Shown here: one piece after another, positions 8,348 through 17,800 of the stretch
Numbering within the stretch: the first letter of the stretch is position 1
Layout of the letters: every line of letters starts with the position of its first letter
DNA from: a virus
Length of the DNA: 37,892 nt
IMG/VR virus record: IMGVR_UViG_3300030106_008175
Coordinates: 1 to 37,892 of that record
Strand: one strand, 5' to 3'
Translations under genes and position numbers: made by a program
Notes under the pieces: model-generated
The model's input: only the letters and a program-made list of their open reading frames with translations
Told to the model about the DNA's origin: nothing
Database searches by the model: none

Positions 8348-11300
8348 TCACAAGCAATCCTTCACGGTCTGGAGAAATGCCGCGTCCGCGTCGAACTCGG
8401 CCAGCAGGTCGGCCCCGCTGATGGCATCGCCTTCTTCTTCGAGGCGGAACGTGGGCTGGTCGGCAGCGTCGAACAGGCCAAGCCCCATCGTTCCGTCCTG
8501 CGCTTGGCCGGTACGGTTCTCACCGCGCATGGGGGCATCGGCACGCAGCTGCGTTTCCTGCGCCTGCCGTGCCTGCGCCTGCGGGTCGGCTTCTGCGCCG
8601 CGATCGAGTACCGCCCGCGCGTCATGCTCCATGCTCTCGGTAGTGGTTTTCGCGGCGGGGCCTTCGGGATCGTCCCAGCCCTGCCAGCTTTCGGGGTCTA
8701 GCGGGCCGCTTTCTTCTGTGCCTGGGCGAGCGCGCGCATATTGCGCGCCACCCGCGCCGCGTCCGCCTGCAGCCCCTTCGACAGCGCCGAATCCGAAGAC
8801 ATCCGTTCCATCAACGAAATAGCCGTCGGCATCGGGGACGTACCCGGCTTCGTAGCGGAGCGCGTCGAAGCGCTGCTGCCATTCGTCGCCATATCTCGGG
8901 TCGAAGATGTCATAATCGCGACCATAATCCGCTTCCATGCTTTCGTCCACTGCGCGACGAAGCGTGTCCTCCATATCCTCGCGCACCATCTGCGCGATGA
9001 CGTGTTCGGGTGCCAGCCCTTCGCCATCCGCCCAGCGCCCGGCTGCGACGACCAGCATGTGTTCGGGCAGGTCGTCGGGGGCGAGGCCGTAATCCTCCCA
9101 CAGCTTGCGGAATGCCTTGACCTGCGGATTGTCGAATTCCTCGCGCGCGGCGGCGCGGCGGGCATCGGCGGCATTGTCGATCCGGGCGGGATAGATCTTG
9201 TCGCCGCGGCGAATCGTATCGTCCAGCATGGCGATGAATTCGGCTTCGGTCGGGCGCGGCGTCACTTCGGGCGGGCCGAAAAACCCTTCGTCGTGCAGGT
9301 CTTCGACCAGCTCGTCGAGGCCGCGCCCGCTCTTGCGCACCAGCGGCCCTGCGCCGGGGACGAAGTGCGATCCGATATTGCCGGTGTTGCGCAGGTCGTG
9401 TCCCTTGGGCGGGTTGTCCATCGTCGCATTGCGGGCACGCTGCGCAGCGCCGAACCCGTCTTCGGACAATCCGCCGCGCCGCGCGATTGCAGCCAGCAGG
9501 TCGTCTTCGCCGCGCAGGCTCGGGCGCGCGAAATTGCCGTCCCACACCCCGCCACGATCCGCCAGCACCTCGGCATCGGTCTGCCAGCGATAGCGGCCCT
9601 GCGCGTTCAGCACGCGCTTGCGTGCCTCGCGCGGGATTTTCATGCTGATTTCGCCGCGCTGCGCCAGCTCGGTCAGCGCCGCGCGAAGATCCGGCTCGGC
9701 AACATCGAGTTCGCGCGCAAGGCCCTCGATATCGTTCAGCGACCGGCCCTGCTTGGCGATCACCTCACGCAGCGGCGGGATCGCCGCCTGCACAGGCTCG
9801 GGCAACACAGCCGGTTCGATCGTGGGCACCTCGGCACTCGTCGGGGCTTCGACCTCGGCGAGCGGGCGGGGCAGGTCGTCGGGCGGCGCATCCGCACGCA
9901 CAGTTGCCGGGCCTCCCAGCTCTTCGTCCAGTCGGTCGAGTTGCGCGCGCGTATCCGCCAGCTCGCGATCGAGCGCGGCGAAGGGGTCGGCTTGCGGCTC
10001 CGCGCGCGTGCCGGCCGATACGGCGGGGCTGGACGCTCCACCCATCTTGCGGTGGGCCCATGCGACCACATCGCTGGCGGTCATCCCCCGCAGGAAGGGG
10101 TTGGCATCGACCACGCGCTGCCCCAGCACCCGCTCCACCGGAACGCCGGGGTCCGCGCGCAACAGGTCGAGCGCGCCCTTGCGCCCCGCGAAGTGCGCCA
10201 GATACAGGTTGCCCGCATCCGCTGCGTGCCCACCCTGTTGCAGCGCCCGCATATTGTCCGCCAACAAGTCGTCCATCAGCGTGTTCTGCAAACCGGTGTC
10301 GGTCTTCTTCGCGATGATCTGCGCGTCGGTCAGGCCCCGTGCGCCGTACCGGCGCTTGTAATAGGCCAGCCAGGTGCCATCGGTGAACTGGTACAGGCCC
10401 TTCGCGCTGCTGCGCGGATTGGCTGCCGTCGCCTTGCCGTTGCTTTCGACGACGCCGATCCGCGCCTTGACCGTCGCCATCGCATCGCCGGTAATCTGGG
10501 TCGCAATCGCGGTTCCACCGCGAAGGCGGGCACCGGGGCTGGGGCGCGTCTTCGGCACATAGGCCGGGGCACCGTCCATGATGCCCTGCATGGTTTCGGC
10601 CAGCATCGTGTTGTACGACGCCACGCCCGCACCATCGGGGACGAACGGATTGGCCGCTGCCACCTGCCCTTCGCGGCGCAACGCCGAAATCGCCCCGCGC
10701 TCCGCATCGGTCATCAGCTCGGACGGGATCAGGCCTTCGGCGATGTCGGGCAGATGATCGTCCAGCGCGGCCCAGTCGACCTTCGCGCCCACCTTCTCGC
10801 GCAGGCCCGGCGTGCGATCGAGGATCGTCGCCCACGCCTTTTCCTGCACGGCCTTGGGCGCACTGGCGATCTTTGCCCAGTGCTTCCCGCCGATCTCGAA
10901 CCCGCCGCGCAGCACGGCGGCACCGGCACCGGCGAACAGGATATTCTGCACCGATTCCTCGGTCGTCATCGCGTCACGCCCCAACGCAGCCCTTTGCCGG
11001 TTGATGCTCGGCTGCATCAGCCCTTCGACGCCCATGTTCACCGCCGCTTCGGTGACGACCTTGGCCAGAACGGTCTTCCCGAAGCCGCCCACCGGCAACG
11101 TCAGGAGGTTGAGGGGGTCGGTCATCGCGCCTGCGGTGCCCCCTGCGAATGCGGCCACGGGATTGCCGCGCGATGCAACCCGATCCGCCTTGGCGATCCG
11201 GTCGCGCTCGCGCGCCTGCCACTGTTCGTCGAACTGGTCGCGGCTGCGCGGCAGGCTCTTGAAATTGCCGCGCTGGCGCTGCTGCTCCATCGCCGCCCAC

Positions 11301-11554
11301 ACGCCTTCGCCGTCGACCAGGCCGGTGCGCGGGTTGACGAAGGTGTAGGCCTTGGGCCCACCCAACCGCTCGACCTCGTTGGCGATGTCCATATAGGCGT
11401 CCAGCTCGACGTCCATGGCCCTGCCCGTCGTATCGGCCCGCGCAGAGGTGAATGCGCCTTGCAGCGTTTCCAGCAACCCCGAAGGCGGCCCTTCACTGCC
11501 GCGCGCGGGTTCGTTCTGCCGCATTTGCGACGTGATGATCGCACCGGGCGGCAT
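8348..11554 (-). CDS. Internal virion protein with lytic transglycosylase domain (gp16-like)
   Basis: The protein has about 1068 residues. Around residues 360-470 is a transglycosylase SLT-like segment: RIGVVESNG supplies the likely catalytic Glu, followed by SSAKGLYQFTDGTW, which matches the conserved 'G..Q' region of soluble lytic transglycosylases. Such a domain locally opens peptidoglycan during DNA ejection, as in T7 gp16. The N-terminal part (about 115-190) has Ala/Gly-rich hydrophobic stretches. The C-terminal half is acidic, repetitive and probably disordered in parts. ATG 11554 overlaps the stop of the gene before by one base (TGATG). A terminator follows at 8243-8267. Confidence 0.8.
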   Translation of the reverse strand: MPPGAIITSQMRQNEPARGSEGPPSGLLETLQGAFTSARADTTGRAMDVELDAYMDIANEVERLGGPKAYTFVNPRTGLVDGEGVWAAMEQQRQRGNFKSLPRSRDQFDEQWQARERDRIAKADRVASRGNPVAAFAGGTAGAMTDPLNLLTLPVGGFGKTVLAKVVTEAAVNMGVEGLMQPSINRQRAALGRDAMTTEESVQNILFAGAGAAVLRGGFEIGGKHWAKIASAPKAVQEKAWATILDRTPGLREKVGAKVDWAALDDHLPDIAEGLIPSELMTDAERGAISALRREGQVAAANPFVPDGAGVASYNTMLAETMQGIMDGAPAYVPKTRPSPGARLRGGTAIATQITGDAMATVKARIGVVESNGKATAANPRSSAKGLYQFTDGTWLAYYKRRYGARGLTDAQIIAKKTDTGLQNTLMDDLLADNMRALQQGGHAADAGNLYLAHFAGRKGALDLLRADPGVPVERVLGQRVVDANPFLRGMTASDVVAWAHRKMGGASSPAVSAGTRAEPQADPFAALDRELADTRAQLDRLDEELGGPATVRADAPPDDLPRPLAEVEAPTSAEVPTIEPAVLPEPVQAAIPPLREVIAKQGRSLNDIEGLARELDVAEPDLRAALTELAQRGEISMKIPREARKRVLNAQGRYRWQTDAEVLADRGGVWDGNFARPSLRGEDDLLAAIARRGGLSEDGFGAAQRARNATMDNPPKGHDLRNTGNIGSHFVPGAGPLVRKSGRGLDELVEDLHDEGFFGPPEVTPRPTEAEFIAMLDDTIRRGDKIYPARIDNAADARRAAAREEFDNPQVKAFRKLWEDYGLAPDDLPEHMLVVAAGRWADGEGLAPEHVIAQMVREDMEDTLRRAVDESMEADYGRDYDIFDPRYGDEWQQRFDALRYEAGYVPDADGYFVDGTDVFGFGAVEGAAGGRGAGGAQYARARPGTEESGPLDPESWQGWDDPEGPAAKTTTESMEHDARAVLDRGAEADPQAQARQAQETQLRADAPMRGENRTGQAQDGTMGLGLFDAADQPTFRLEEEGDAISGADLLAEFDADAAFLQTVKDCL

Positions 11555-13416
11555 CAGCGGCGCTTTCCGCGCGGAACGTGGAATTCGTAGGGCTTGCCCG
11601 ATTTCGACATCAGCGGCGCGCCGGTTGCGTCGATCATGCGATAGACCGGATCGCCATCGGCGGTGTCGCGCGCATATTCCGGCCGGTAGTGGTCGATCAC
11701 ATCGGCCTTGCGGGCGGCGCTGCCATCCGCGTAGCGCGCCTTGTCGAAAGTCAGCCCGCGCACGCTCCGCTCGAAGTCGTCGCTGGTCTGCCACTCGGGC
11801 AGGATCACGCGATGCTTGCCGAAAGTGCCGACACCACCCCGCCATTCGCCATCGCTTGATCGGTGCCCACCAAAGGCGATGTCGATCGCCACGGCGAAGC
11901 CTTCGCGGGTAAAGCCTTCCTTGCCCTTGGCGTTGGCCTGCCCGGCATAGATATCCCACGCCAGCGTCATCAGGTCGTCGTAAGATCCGCCCAGCGTCCC
12001 GGCGAAGTCGCCCGTGGCACTGCGAAAGGCCTTGGTCACTTCGTCCTTTTCGCCGAAATCCTTGGGCCGCGCCTTGCGCACCTCGGCACCGTCCAGCGCG
12101 GCACGCTGCGCCGGGGCGGGCAGCATGGCCACGTAACCCAGCCCGTCCTTCGCCTCCTGCGCCGCGATGAAACGCTGATCGCGCGGCAGGCGCGCCAACT
12201 CGCCCAGCACCGCCTGCTGCCCCTGCACGCCTTGCCCGGCCATCTCGCGATACCGCGCCCCCGCTGCCTTGGCGCGCGTTTCCGCAACCCCTTGCAGGTG
12301 CGCATAGGCCACCTGCTCTTGTTCGCTCGCCGTCCCGCTCGCGACCTTGGGCGCGAGCTGGCGAACAACCTGCGCCGCTGCCGCGCCGCTCGGGTCGTTC
12401 GCTTCGCTGAACTGGCGGTTCAGCCCGATCTGCACGTTCAGCCCGTCGAAGGCGATCAGCTCGTCTGCCGGCAAACCCGCTGCCTGTCCCGCTGCGCGCG
12501 CGGCGTCGAATTCGGCCTGCGTAGGATTGATGCCGATGGCGATCTTCGCTTCGATGGCGTCGATCGCATTGCGCGCCTCAATCCGTTTCGCCTCGGCTTC
12601 CTGCTCGGCGGCGATGTCCAGCGCGCGCTGCTCGCCCGCCACCTGGTCGCCCAGCTTGCTCGTGTCGAGTTCCAGAGAATCGTAGAAGCCCTGGTCGATC
12701 AGAGCCCGCACCATCTGCGGTTGCCCCGCCGCAAACAGGCCATCGTTCATGCCCAGCGCCAGCTTCGTCGCCGCCTTGCGCTTCATGGTCGCCGCTGCCG
12801 CGTCGTCGAACGCACCCGCACCGATCATGGTATCGACATCGGCCATCGCCTTGGCGAATTCTTCGCCCGCATTGGCCGGGTCCGTCCGCGTCAGCCGGTT
12901 GGCAAGAGTGCCCACCGAAACTTCGAAATCCTCCCCCTGCGCTTCCTGATTGCGCTGGCGCTGCCACGCCTGTTCGCGCAGCTCGATTTGCGCCGCCTCG
13001 CGCACGATCGACTGGCGGAATTGCTGGCGCACCCGCTCGTTGCCAACCATGCTGGTATCGAATGCCCGCAGCTTTTCGTCCAGCAGCTTGCGCACCGTGT
13101 CGCTGTGCCCGTCGCCGTAGCGATCGGCTTCCTGCCGCGCCGCCTCGACTGCGCTGCTCACCTCTGCCTGCAACGCGATCCACTCGGCCCCCTTGCGCAC
13201 GGTCAGGTCGCGATCCTCGCGGTCCTGTGCTGCCATCGCAATGCGGTGGTCTATCTCGGTAACCTGCTCCTTGGTCGCCCGGTCGCGCGCCACGAATTCG
13301 CTGCCCGCCTGCCCGGCTACGCTCAGGGCATCGCCCAGCGCGCTGAATGCGCTCGGTTGACGGACCACCGGCGTGCGGGCGATCTGCCGGGGAAGGGGAA
13401 TGCGCGCCTGTACCAT
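11554..13416 (-). CDS. Internal virion protein (gp15-like position)
   Basis: This 620-residue, mostly helical, Ala/Gln/Glu/Arg-rich protein has no recognised catalytic motif or signal peptide. Its position after the gp14-like gene and before the transglycosylase-bearing gene is that of T7 gp15, a component of the internal core that moves into the periplasm to build the ejection channel. The start at 13416 has an excellent GAGGAG eight bases upstream, and the upstream stop ends one base before the start. Function is assigned from order and composition; sequence similarity to T7 gp15 could not be tested. Confidence 0.65.
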   Translation of the reverse strand: MVQARIPLPRQIARTPVVRQPSAFSALGDALSVAGQAGSEFVARDRATKEQVTEIDHRIAMAAQDREDRDLTVRKGAEWIALQAEVSSAVEAARQEADRYGDGHSDTVRKLLDEKLRAFDTSMVGNERVRQQFRQSIVREAAQIELREQAWQRQRNQEAQGEDFEVSVGTLANRLTRTDPANAGEEFAKAMADVDTMIGAGAFDDAAAATMKRKAATKLALGMNDGLFAAGQPQMVRALIDQGFYDSLELDTSKLGDQVAGEQRALDIAAEQEAEAKRIEARNAIDAIEAKIAIGINPTQAEFDAARAAGQAAGLPADELIAFDGLNVQIGLNRQFSEANDPSGAAAAQVVRQLAPKVASGTASEQEQVAYAHLQGVAETRAKAAGARYREMAGQGVQGQQAVLGELARLPRDQRFIAAQEAKDGLGYVAMLPAPAQRAALDGAEVRKARPKDFGEKDEVTKAFRSATGDFAGTLGGSYDDLMTLAWDIYAGQANAKGKEGFTREGFAVAIDIAFGGHRSSDGEWRGGVGTFGKHRVILPEWQTSDDFERSVRGLTFDKARYADGSAARKADVIDHYRPEYARDTADGDPVYRMIDATGAPLMSKSGKPYEFHVPRGKRR

Positions 13417-13417
13417 A

Positions 13418-13948
13418 TCAGCCACTCCTCTTCGGCAGCGGCAGCGCCCCCAGCGGGGCCGGGCCCTTCGACTCTTCCTTGCGGCGGCGCTCGTTCGCCT
13501 TGTCCAGCTTGTCCGCATTGCGGTCGTTGGAATATGTGCTCAGCGCCCCCGCACCGGCACGCACCAGCCCGCCGAACAGTGCCATCTTGCCGCGCGTGCG
13601 CGCCGCGCTCGCCTGCGCGCGCAGCCCCGCCGCTTCCCTGCTTGCGGTTTCCACCGTGCTGAACGCCTGCTGCCAGCGCGCCTCCGCGTTGGCCCGCATC
13701 AGGTCGGACAGCGTGCCATTGCCCGCGCCGACACCGCCAGCGGCGCTCGCGGCAAGATCGGCCCCGGCTTCCAGCCTGCCCATCCGCAGCCCATACAGCG
13801 CGTCCTCAGCCCCCTGCGTGCCCACCGCAACGGCGTTTTGATCCAGCGCGCGCGCTTCGGCCTTGGCCTCGGCATTCGCGCCCACACCGTCTATCAGCGG
13901 GCCTGCCGTGTTCAGCGCCATCAGGCCAATCGTTACCGGGTCAGCCAC
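13418..13948 (-). CDS. Internal virion protein (gp14-like)
   Basis: This 176-residue protein has an N-terminal hydrophobic segment (about residues 4-20) and a long Ala/Arg-rich helical middle. A Gly/Ala stretch, ALFGGLVRAGAGAL, follows (about 129-142), then a basic tail. Such features fit podovirus gp14-type internal core proteins that insert into the outer membrane at ejection. It starts with GTG 13948 with GGAGG five bases upstream and overlaps the gp13-like gene by eight bases. Order gp13-like, gp14-like, gp15-like, gp16-like matches T7. Confidence 0.65.
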   Translation of the reverse strand: MADPVTIGLMALNTAGPLIDGVGANAEAKAEARALDQNAVAVGTQGAEDALYGLRMGRLEAGADLAASAAGGVGAGNGTLSDLMRANAEARWQQAFSTVETASREAAGLRAQASAARTRGKMALFGGLVRAGAGALSTYSNDRNADKLDKANERRRKEESKGPAPLGALPLPKRSG

Positions 13949-14369
13949 GGCGTCCTCCCTCATACAACCATATGGCCATGTCGCGCCCGTTGGGCTGCGC
14001 ACGGGCCAGCCAGGCTTCCAGACGGAACCCCAGCATCGCCGCCCAGCGCGCGCTATCCGGCTGCGCTGGATCGACGTGCATATCGATGCGCGCGGCATTA
14101 TGTTCGCGCACCCGCCGCGCCACTGCCCGCGTCAGCGCCACCATCGCCGGGCCCTTGCCATCCGCAAGGATCGTCCACGCGGTCGCCCACCCCGGATGCG
14201 TATGCGCGAAGCCGCCCACGCCCAGCACCTGCCCGCCATGCTCGAACGTCCAGCACGGCCCGCGCGGCACCGCTTCATGCAGGATGCGCGCGCGGGCATC
14301 ATCGTCCAGCGACTGTGCAGGCTGCGGAACGAACCGCCACAGGTCTTCGCTCTGGAACGGGCGCAGCAT
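13941..14369 (-). CDS. gp13-like protein with GNAT fold
   Basis: This 142-residue protein reads like a compact GNAT acetyltransferase fold. It begins LRPFQSEDLW, has a central GGQVLGVGGF beta-bulge region, a helix after it (about 77-95), and ends with a strand plus GFRLEAWLA-type segment. The phage T7 gp13 family (DUF2833) is related to GNAT proteins and lies at this place next to tail tube B. It is needed for virion assembly rather than known catalysis. The canonical acetyl-CoA loop (R/Q-x-x-G-x-G/A) is only weakly present. The start overlaps the tail tube B stop by one base. Confidence 0.7.
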   Translation of the reverse strand: MLRPFQSEDLWRFVPQPAQSLDDDARARILHEAVPRGPCWTFEHGGQVLGVGGFAHTHPGWATAWTILADGKGPAMVALTRAVARRVREHNAARIDMHVDPAQPDSARWAAMLGFRLEAWLARAQPNGRDMAIWLYEGGRRG

Positions 14370-16546
14370 CAGCCTTCGCCCACCTGCTGATACGCCATCA
14401 GCGCCAGCACCGTTGCAGGGCGGGGCAGGTATCGCCGAATCGTGATCGGGCCGGTGCGCCTGTGATTGCCGTCCAGCTCGAACATCTTGTCGCCGGTAAA
14501 CAGGGGTAGCGCAGTATCGGTCGGGCTGTTCGTCTGCATCTGCTCCATCTTGCGCGTCACGCCCTGGCAGCTGACCTCCAGCCCGTCGCTGTTCAGCAAT
14601 CGCAGGTCGACGCGCAGCACCCGGCGCAGCTTGTTCTGCGATGTCCCGTTGCCGCTGCCCGCCTCGGCGTCGTGCGTGATCATGTACGCTTCGAAGGGCA
14701 GACCGGCGACGATCGACGACGCCTCGAATTCCAGCGTAGCGGCACCGCTGCCGTCCAGCTCGACCCCCTGCCGCACGCGCCCGTCGGCCACCACGTCCAC
14801 GGTCTTTCCGGCAAGGTGCGGGGCTGAAATCGCGGACGTGGGCGGGCCGCGATAGACGCTGGCCGCATCCACCATGACGCGATCGGTGCTGGCATCGCCA
14901 GCCTGCCGCACCTGCTCCATCCGCAGCACCCAGTGCGCGTCGTCGACGGCAACGATCATCCACACCTGGTCGAACCGGCCATCGGGGTCGGTATTCGTCG
15001 ACAGGCTGATGACCGATAGCCCGTCTGCCATCGGGCGCGGTGCCCAGCCCAGCAGCGCCTCTTCGGGCATGTATGCCGCCGCCACCAGCGATCCATCGGC
15101 GCGGCGAATCCATATCAGGCGGTCGGGCTCCTTCTGGTAAACCACTTCCTCGATCGCCGAAATTCCGATGTGATCGGCGTAGCGGGTCAGGTCCGGGCTC
15201 TCCTGCCGATACAGCTCGCTTCCGCCGAACGGGAATTGCAGCAACCGCTTCTGCGCACGCTGGAGGTAGATTGCGCGCCCGTCGACCTTGAAGGGGCGGT
15301 GACGTGCCGATCCATTGCTGCTCGGATTGCGCTGCTCCACCTGCCCGGTGCCGACGCCTTGCTGGCCACCGCCAAGGGTAAATTCGCCGCTGGCCGTGCC
15401 GATCAACAGATCCCGGTCGGCCATCATCCACCGGATCGGGTCCGCGCTCGGCAGGTCGATCGAAAAGGCCATGTCCTGGCTCTGGTCGCCGAATTCGTTG
15501 CGCAGCTCGAAATTGTGATAATCGCTGGTCACGCTGCAATGCACCGTGGCGTTGCGCCACAGTGCCAGGCGGTCCTGCCAGAAGCACCCGCCCTGCGGAA
15601 AGCCGCGCCGGGTACTGAACGCGCCGAAGCGCCACCGCCAGTCCGCACCGCCCCCCGCCAGCGTGCGCGTCACCGTGGCCTGCATCTGGTATGCGCTGAT
15701 GAAGGCGGTGAACTCGACCGATCCGAAGCGATCGTACAGGTACGTCCACTTGGTGCCGTATGGCCCCTTGTCGTTCACGTCCTTGCCGGTCGAGATACCG
15801 TCCCACTCGGTTCCTTCGATATGAATCGGCGCAAGGTCGCCGGTGCGCCCGGTTCCGCCCGCATTGCGATAGACGCGCCCGCCCCACTGGCGGATGTCGT
15901 TTGTGTTCGTCTCGATACCCGCCTGCCAGCTCGGAATGGTGGAGAAGTCGCCGGTTTCAACCTCCATCAGCCCGCCGACATCGCCCGCTGCGAAGATCGG
16001 TTTGCTGGCTGTCACCGTCACAGTACCGCTGGTGTTGCTGAATGCCACGGTCGACGACCGGTCGCTGTTGCGCGGCTCCCACGGGCCACCGCTCAGGTTC
16101 AGCTCTTCCAGCTCGAATGTGTCGGCTCCGGTGCGCAGCAGCCGGTGGGGCATGGTGTCGCCATGGAACAGGTACAGCGCGTCGAAGCTCTGCACATATT
16201 CCAGCTCGGCCACCTGCGCGGCGGTCCACGGTGTTGCAACCTCGTAAGGCTCGCCGCCATCCATGATCTGCGCGTCGTTGGTGAAGAACCGGAAATAGCC
16301 TTCGCCCGCCTCGATCTGGTATCCTTGCGTCACGTTGAATTCGAACGGGATCAGCCGGGCTGCCCCCTTTGCCCCGGCAACGAAGATCGTGCCGGGCGCG
16401 GCCTCGGCAGGGCCTTGCAGCAGCGGGAGGAAGCCGACCATCGCGGCCATCCCGTTGCTGTACACGGACTGGTCGACGCGCCCTTTCAGGCGCGGCGATT
16501 GCTCCCCGCCGTTGAAATTGGTCTGGATCGGAACGACGACTGCCAC
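14369..16546 (-). CDS. Tail tubular protein B (nozzle protein)
   Basis: This 725-residue, beta-rich protein has the typical N-terminus of podovirus tail tube B/nozzle proteins. It shows TNFNGGEQSPRLKGRVD, a Tyr-containing segment, and later RLIPFEFNVTQGY with GEGYFRFF. It forms the distal tail tube that closes the virion and binds fibres. Its ATG at 16546 follows the tail tube A stop by three bases, and its stop overlaps the gp13-like start. Length is close to T7 gp12 (about 790). Confidence is high from N-terminal pattern and order. Confidence 0.9.
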   Translation of the reverse strand: MAVVVPIQTNFNGGEQSPRLKGRVDQSVYSNGMAAMVGFLPLLQGPAEAAPGTIFVAGAKGAARLIPFEFNVTQGYQIEAGEGYFRFFTNDAQIMDGGEPYEVATPWTAAQVAELEYVQSFDALYLFHGDTMPHRLLRTGADTFELEELNLSGGPWEPRNSDRSSTVAFSNTSGTVTVTASKPIFAAGDVGGLMEVETGDFSTIPSWQAGIETNTNDIRQWGGRVYRNAGGTGRTGDLAPIHIEGTEWDGISTGKDVNDKGPYGTKWTYLYDRFGSVEFTAFISAYQMQATVTRTLAGGGADWRWRFGAFSTRRGFPQGGCFWQDRLALWRNATVHCSVTSDYHNFELRNEFGDQSQDMAFSIDLPSADPIRWMMADRDLLIGTASGEFTLGGGQQGVGTGQVEQRNPSSNGSARHRPFKVDGRAIYLQRAQKRLLQFPFGGSELYRQESPDLTRYADHIGISAIEEVVYQKEPDRLIWIRRADGSLVAAAYMPEEALLGWAPRPMADGLSVISLSTNTDPDGRFDQVWMIVAVDDAHWVLRMEQVRQAGDASTDRVMVDAASVYRGPPTSAISAPHLAGKTVDVVADGRVRQGVELDGSGAATLEFEASSIVAGLPFEAYMITHDAEAGSGNGTSQNKLRRVLRVDLRLLNSDGLEVSCQGVTRKMEQMQTNSPTDTALPLFTGDKMFELDGNHRRTGPITIRRYLPRPATVLALMAYQQVGEG

Positions 16547-16549
16547 GGC

Positions 16550-17161
16550 CTAGCGCCCCAGCACGCCGTTGCGATACCGCGCGCCTGCCCAGCGGCTCGA
16601 TCCGACACTGCGCCTGCGGGCGCGCCGCCCGGTCGCCAGCCCATCCGCCTTGCGCGCCGCACGCAGCAATTCGTCGCGATCGTCGGCGATTGACTGACGC
16701 AGGCCCTTCAATCCGGTTTTCGCTTCGCAGTATTCGTGCGCCAGCGTGTGCGCCAGCACGTCGACGAACAGCGGGTTCCACTTGGCCAGTTCGTCGTGAT
16801 CGCCGATGTAGCGAACATAGACTTCCTCGGCATCGGTCAGGAAAAAGCCGCCCTCTTCCTCACCGTCGAAATAGTATGGGTCGTCGCTGTCCCACGGCAG
16901 CCAGCGCAGGCAGGTGGGCGGGATGGCGTAGCGATAGGCATAGCCGAACGCGGGCGGCTTCTCGTCGCGCTGCAACTTCTCGCGCACGATGGCGAAGTTC
17001 CACGGGTGCAGCGCCAGCGCACTGCGCCGCGCAATATCCCACAGCGCAGACAGGCTCTGCGCACTCGGAATCGTCTCGTCGGGGGAAAGCAGCGATTCGC
17101 GCGACCCCAGCAAGACGATCGCCTTGTTGAAAATGGCGGTCTTGCCGACGGGGCTGGCCAC
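16550..17161 (-). CDS. Tail tubular protein A (adaptor)
   Basis: This 203-residue protein resembles T7 gp11-type adaptors (about 196 residues). It has an N-terminal helix with KTAIFNKAIVLLGS, a WDIARRSALALHPWNFA segment, a PPTCLRWLPW strand, a YIGD motif, and a basic Arg-rich tail. It links portal and nozzle. The GTG at 17161 is chosen because AAGGAG lies six bases upstream. An ATG at 17212 would place 17 extra residues in the loop of a large hairpin (17188-17245) and lacks a ribosome site. Confidence 0.88.
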   Translation of the reverse strand: MASPVGKTAIFNKAIVLLGSRESLLSPDETIPSAQSLSALWDIARRSALALHPWNFAIVREKLQRDEKPPAFGYAYRYAIPPTCLRWLPWDSDDPYYFDGEEEGGFFLTDAEEVYVRYIGDHDELAKWNPLFVDVLAHTLAHEYCEAKTGLKGLRQSIADDRDELLRAARKADGLATGRRARRRSVGSSRWAGARYRNGVLGR

Positions 17162-17187
17162 GCGATGCTCCTTGGTAGATGCGGAAA

Positions 17188-17245
17188 TGACGCCGCCCGG
17201 TTCTTCCTCCATCCACGGCGAACCGGGCTGGACCGGGCGGCGTCA
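17188..17245 (-). other. Large perfect hairpin in leader of tail tube A
   Basis: TGACGCCGCCCGGT (17188-17201) and ACCGGGCGGCGTCA (17232-17245) form a perfect 14-bp stem with a 30-base loop. It lies between the 147-residue protein and tail tube A. On the minus strand it is followed by TTTCC and then the tail tube A ribosome site. It could be a weak terminator, an RNase III-type processing site, or a stability element. Confidence 0.6.
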
Positions 17246-17263
17246 CCCTTACGCGCGCTGGAG

Positions 17264-17707
17264 TTACCCGCGCGAAGAGGTTTCGATTTCGACCACCACC
17301 TTGCCGGTGCCCGGCAGGTTGGCAGTCCCGATGCCCATGTAGATGGCGGTAAGGCCCGCCAGCGGCACGCCTTTGACCGCCGCCAGAACCGGATACTTCA
17401 CCTCGGCATTGGCCGTGGTGCCGTAAGCTTTCGCCGCCGCGTACAGATCGGGGTCCGCCGCCGTGCCGAAGCTCAGCGTGGACGTGCCCAGCGATACGCT
17501 CGACTGCACCGTGATGCCGGTAATCACCTCGCCCTCGGGGATCTTCGCAATCAGGTCGAGGTCGCCGTTCGCACCTTCGAAATCGGCGGCAGCGAGGTCG
17601 ATAACCTCGGTATAGGACTTCTTGCCCCCGCCGTTCAGCGCTGCGTGGATCAGCCCAGCGGCCCCTACGCCTGCGGCGGTACGAAGTGTTCCAAAACCAG
17701 TAGCCAT
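17264..17707 (-). CDS. Small beta-rich virion protein, decoration candidate
   Basis: This 147-residue, Gly/Ala/Thr-rich protein alternates polar and hydrophobic residues as in beta-sheet virion proteins, with no Cys and no membrane segment. It sits between the major capsid protein and tail tube A, where many podoviruses encode a head decoration or head-fibre protein. No family was recognised by sequence. The ATG at 17707 has AAAAGGAG upstream. Separate terminator/hairpin elements on both sides (17759-17790 and 17188-17245) suggest its expression is set independently, which would suit a high-copy structural protein. Confidence 0.55.
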   Translation of the reverse strand: MATGFGTLRTAAGVGAAGLIHAALNGGGKKSYTEVIDLAAADFEGANGDLDLIAKIPEGEVITGITVQSSVSLGTSTLSFGTAADPDLYAAAKAYGTTANAEVKYPVLAAVKGVPLAGLTAIYMGIGTANLPGTGKVVVEIETSSRG

Positions 17708-17758
17708 GTCGGGCTCCTTTTCGTTCGTGTCGGCTTGCTCAGGGCCGGAAATGAAGCG

Positions 17759-17790
17759 GTAAAGCCGGGCGAACCTCCGCCCGCCCGGCT
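17759..17790 (-). terminator. Terminator after major capsid gene
   Basis: On the minus strand AGCCGGGCG (17790-17782) pairs with CGCCCGGCT (17771-17763) and is followed by TTTACC. It lies ten bases past the capsid stop codon. The T-run is short, so read-through into the downstream tail genes is likely. Confidence 0.7.
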
Positions 17791-17800
17791 ACAGGGTCGA

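Noticed and set aside
8741-11590. 949-codon plus-strand open frame opposite the transglycosylase gene
   Set aside because: It is the mirror of a well-supported gene with an SLT-like motif and its composition (many R, A, G, H) is that of a shadow frame.
17162-17212. Upstream ATG start for tail tube A
   Set aside because: It lies in the hairpin loop without a ribosome site, whereas GTG 17161 has AAGGAG at six bases.
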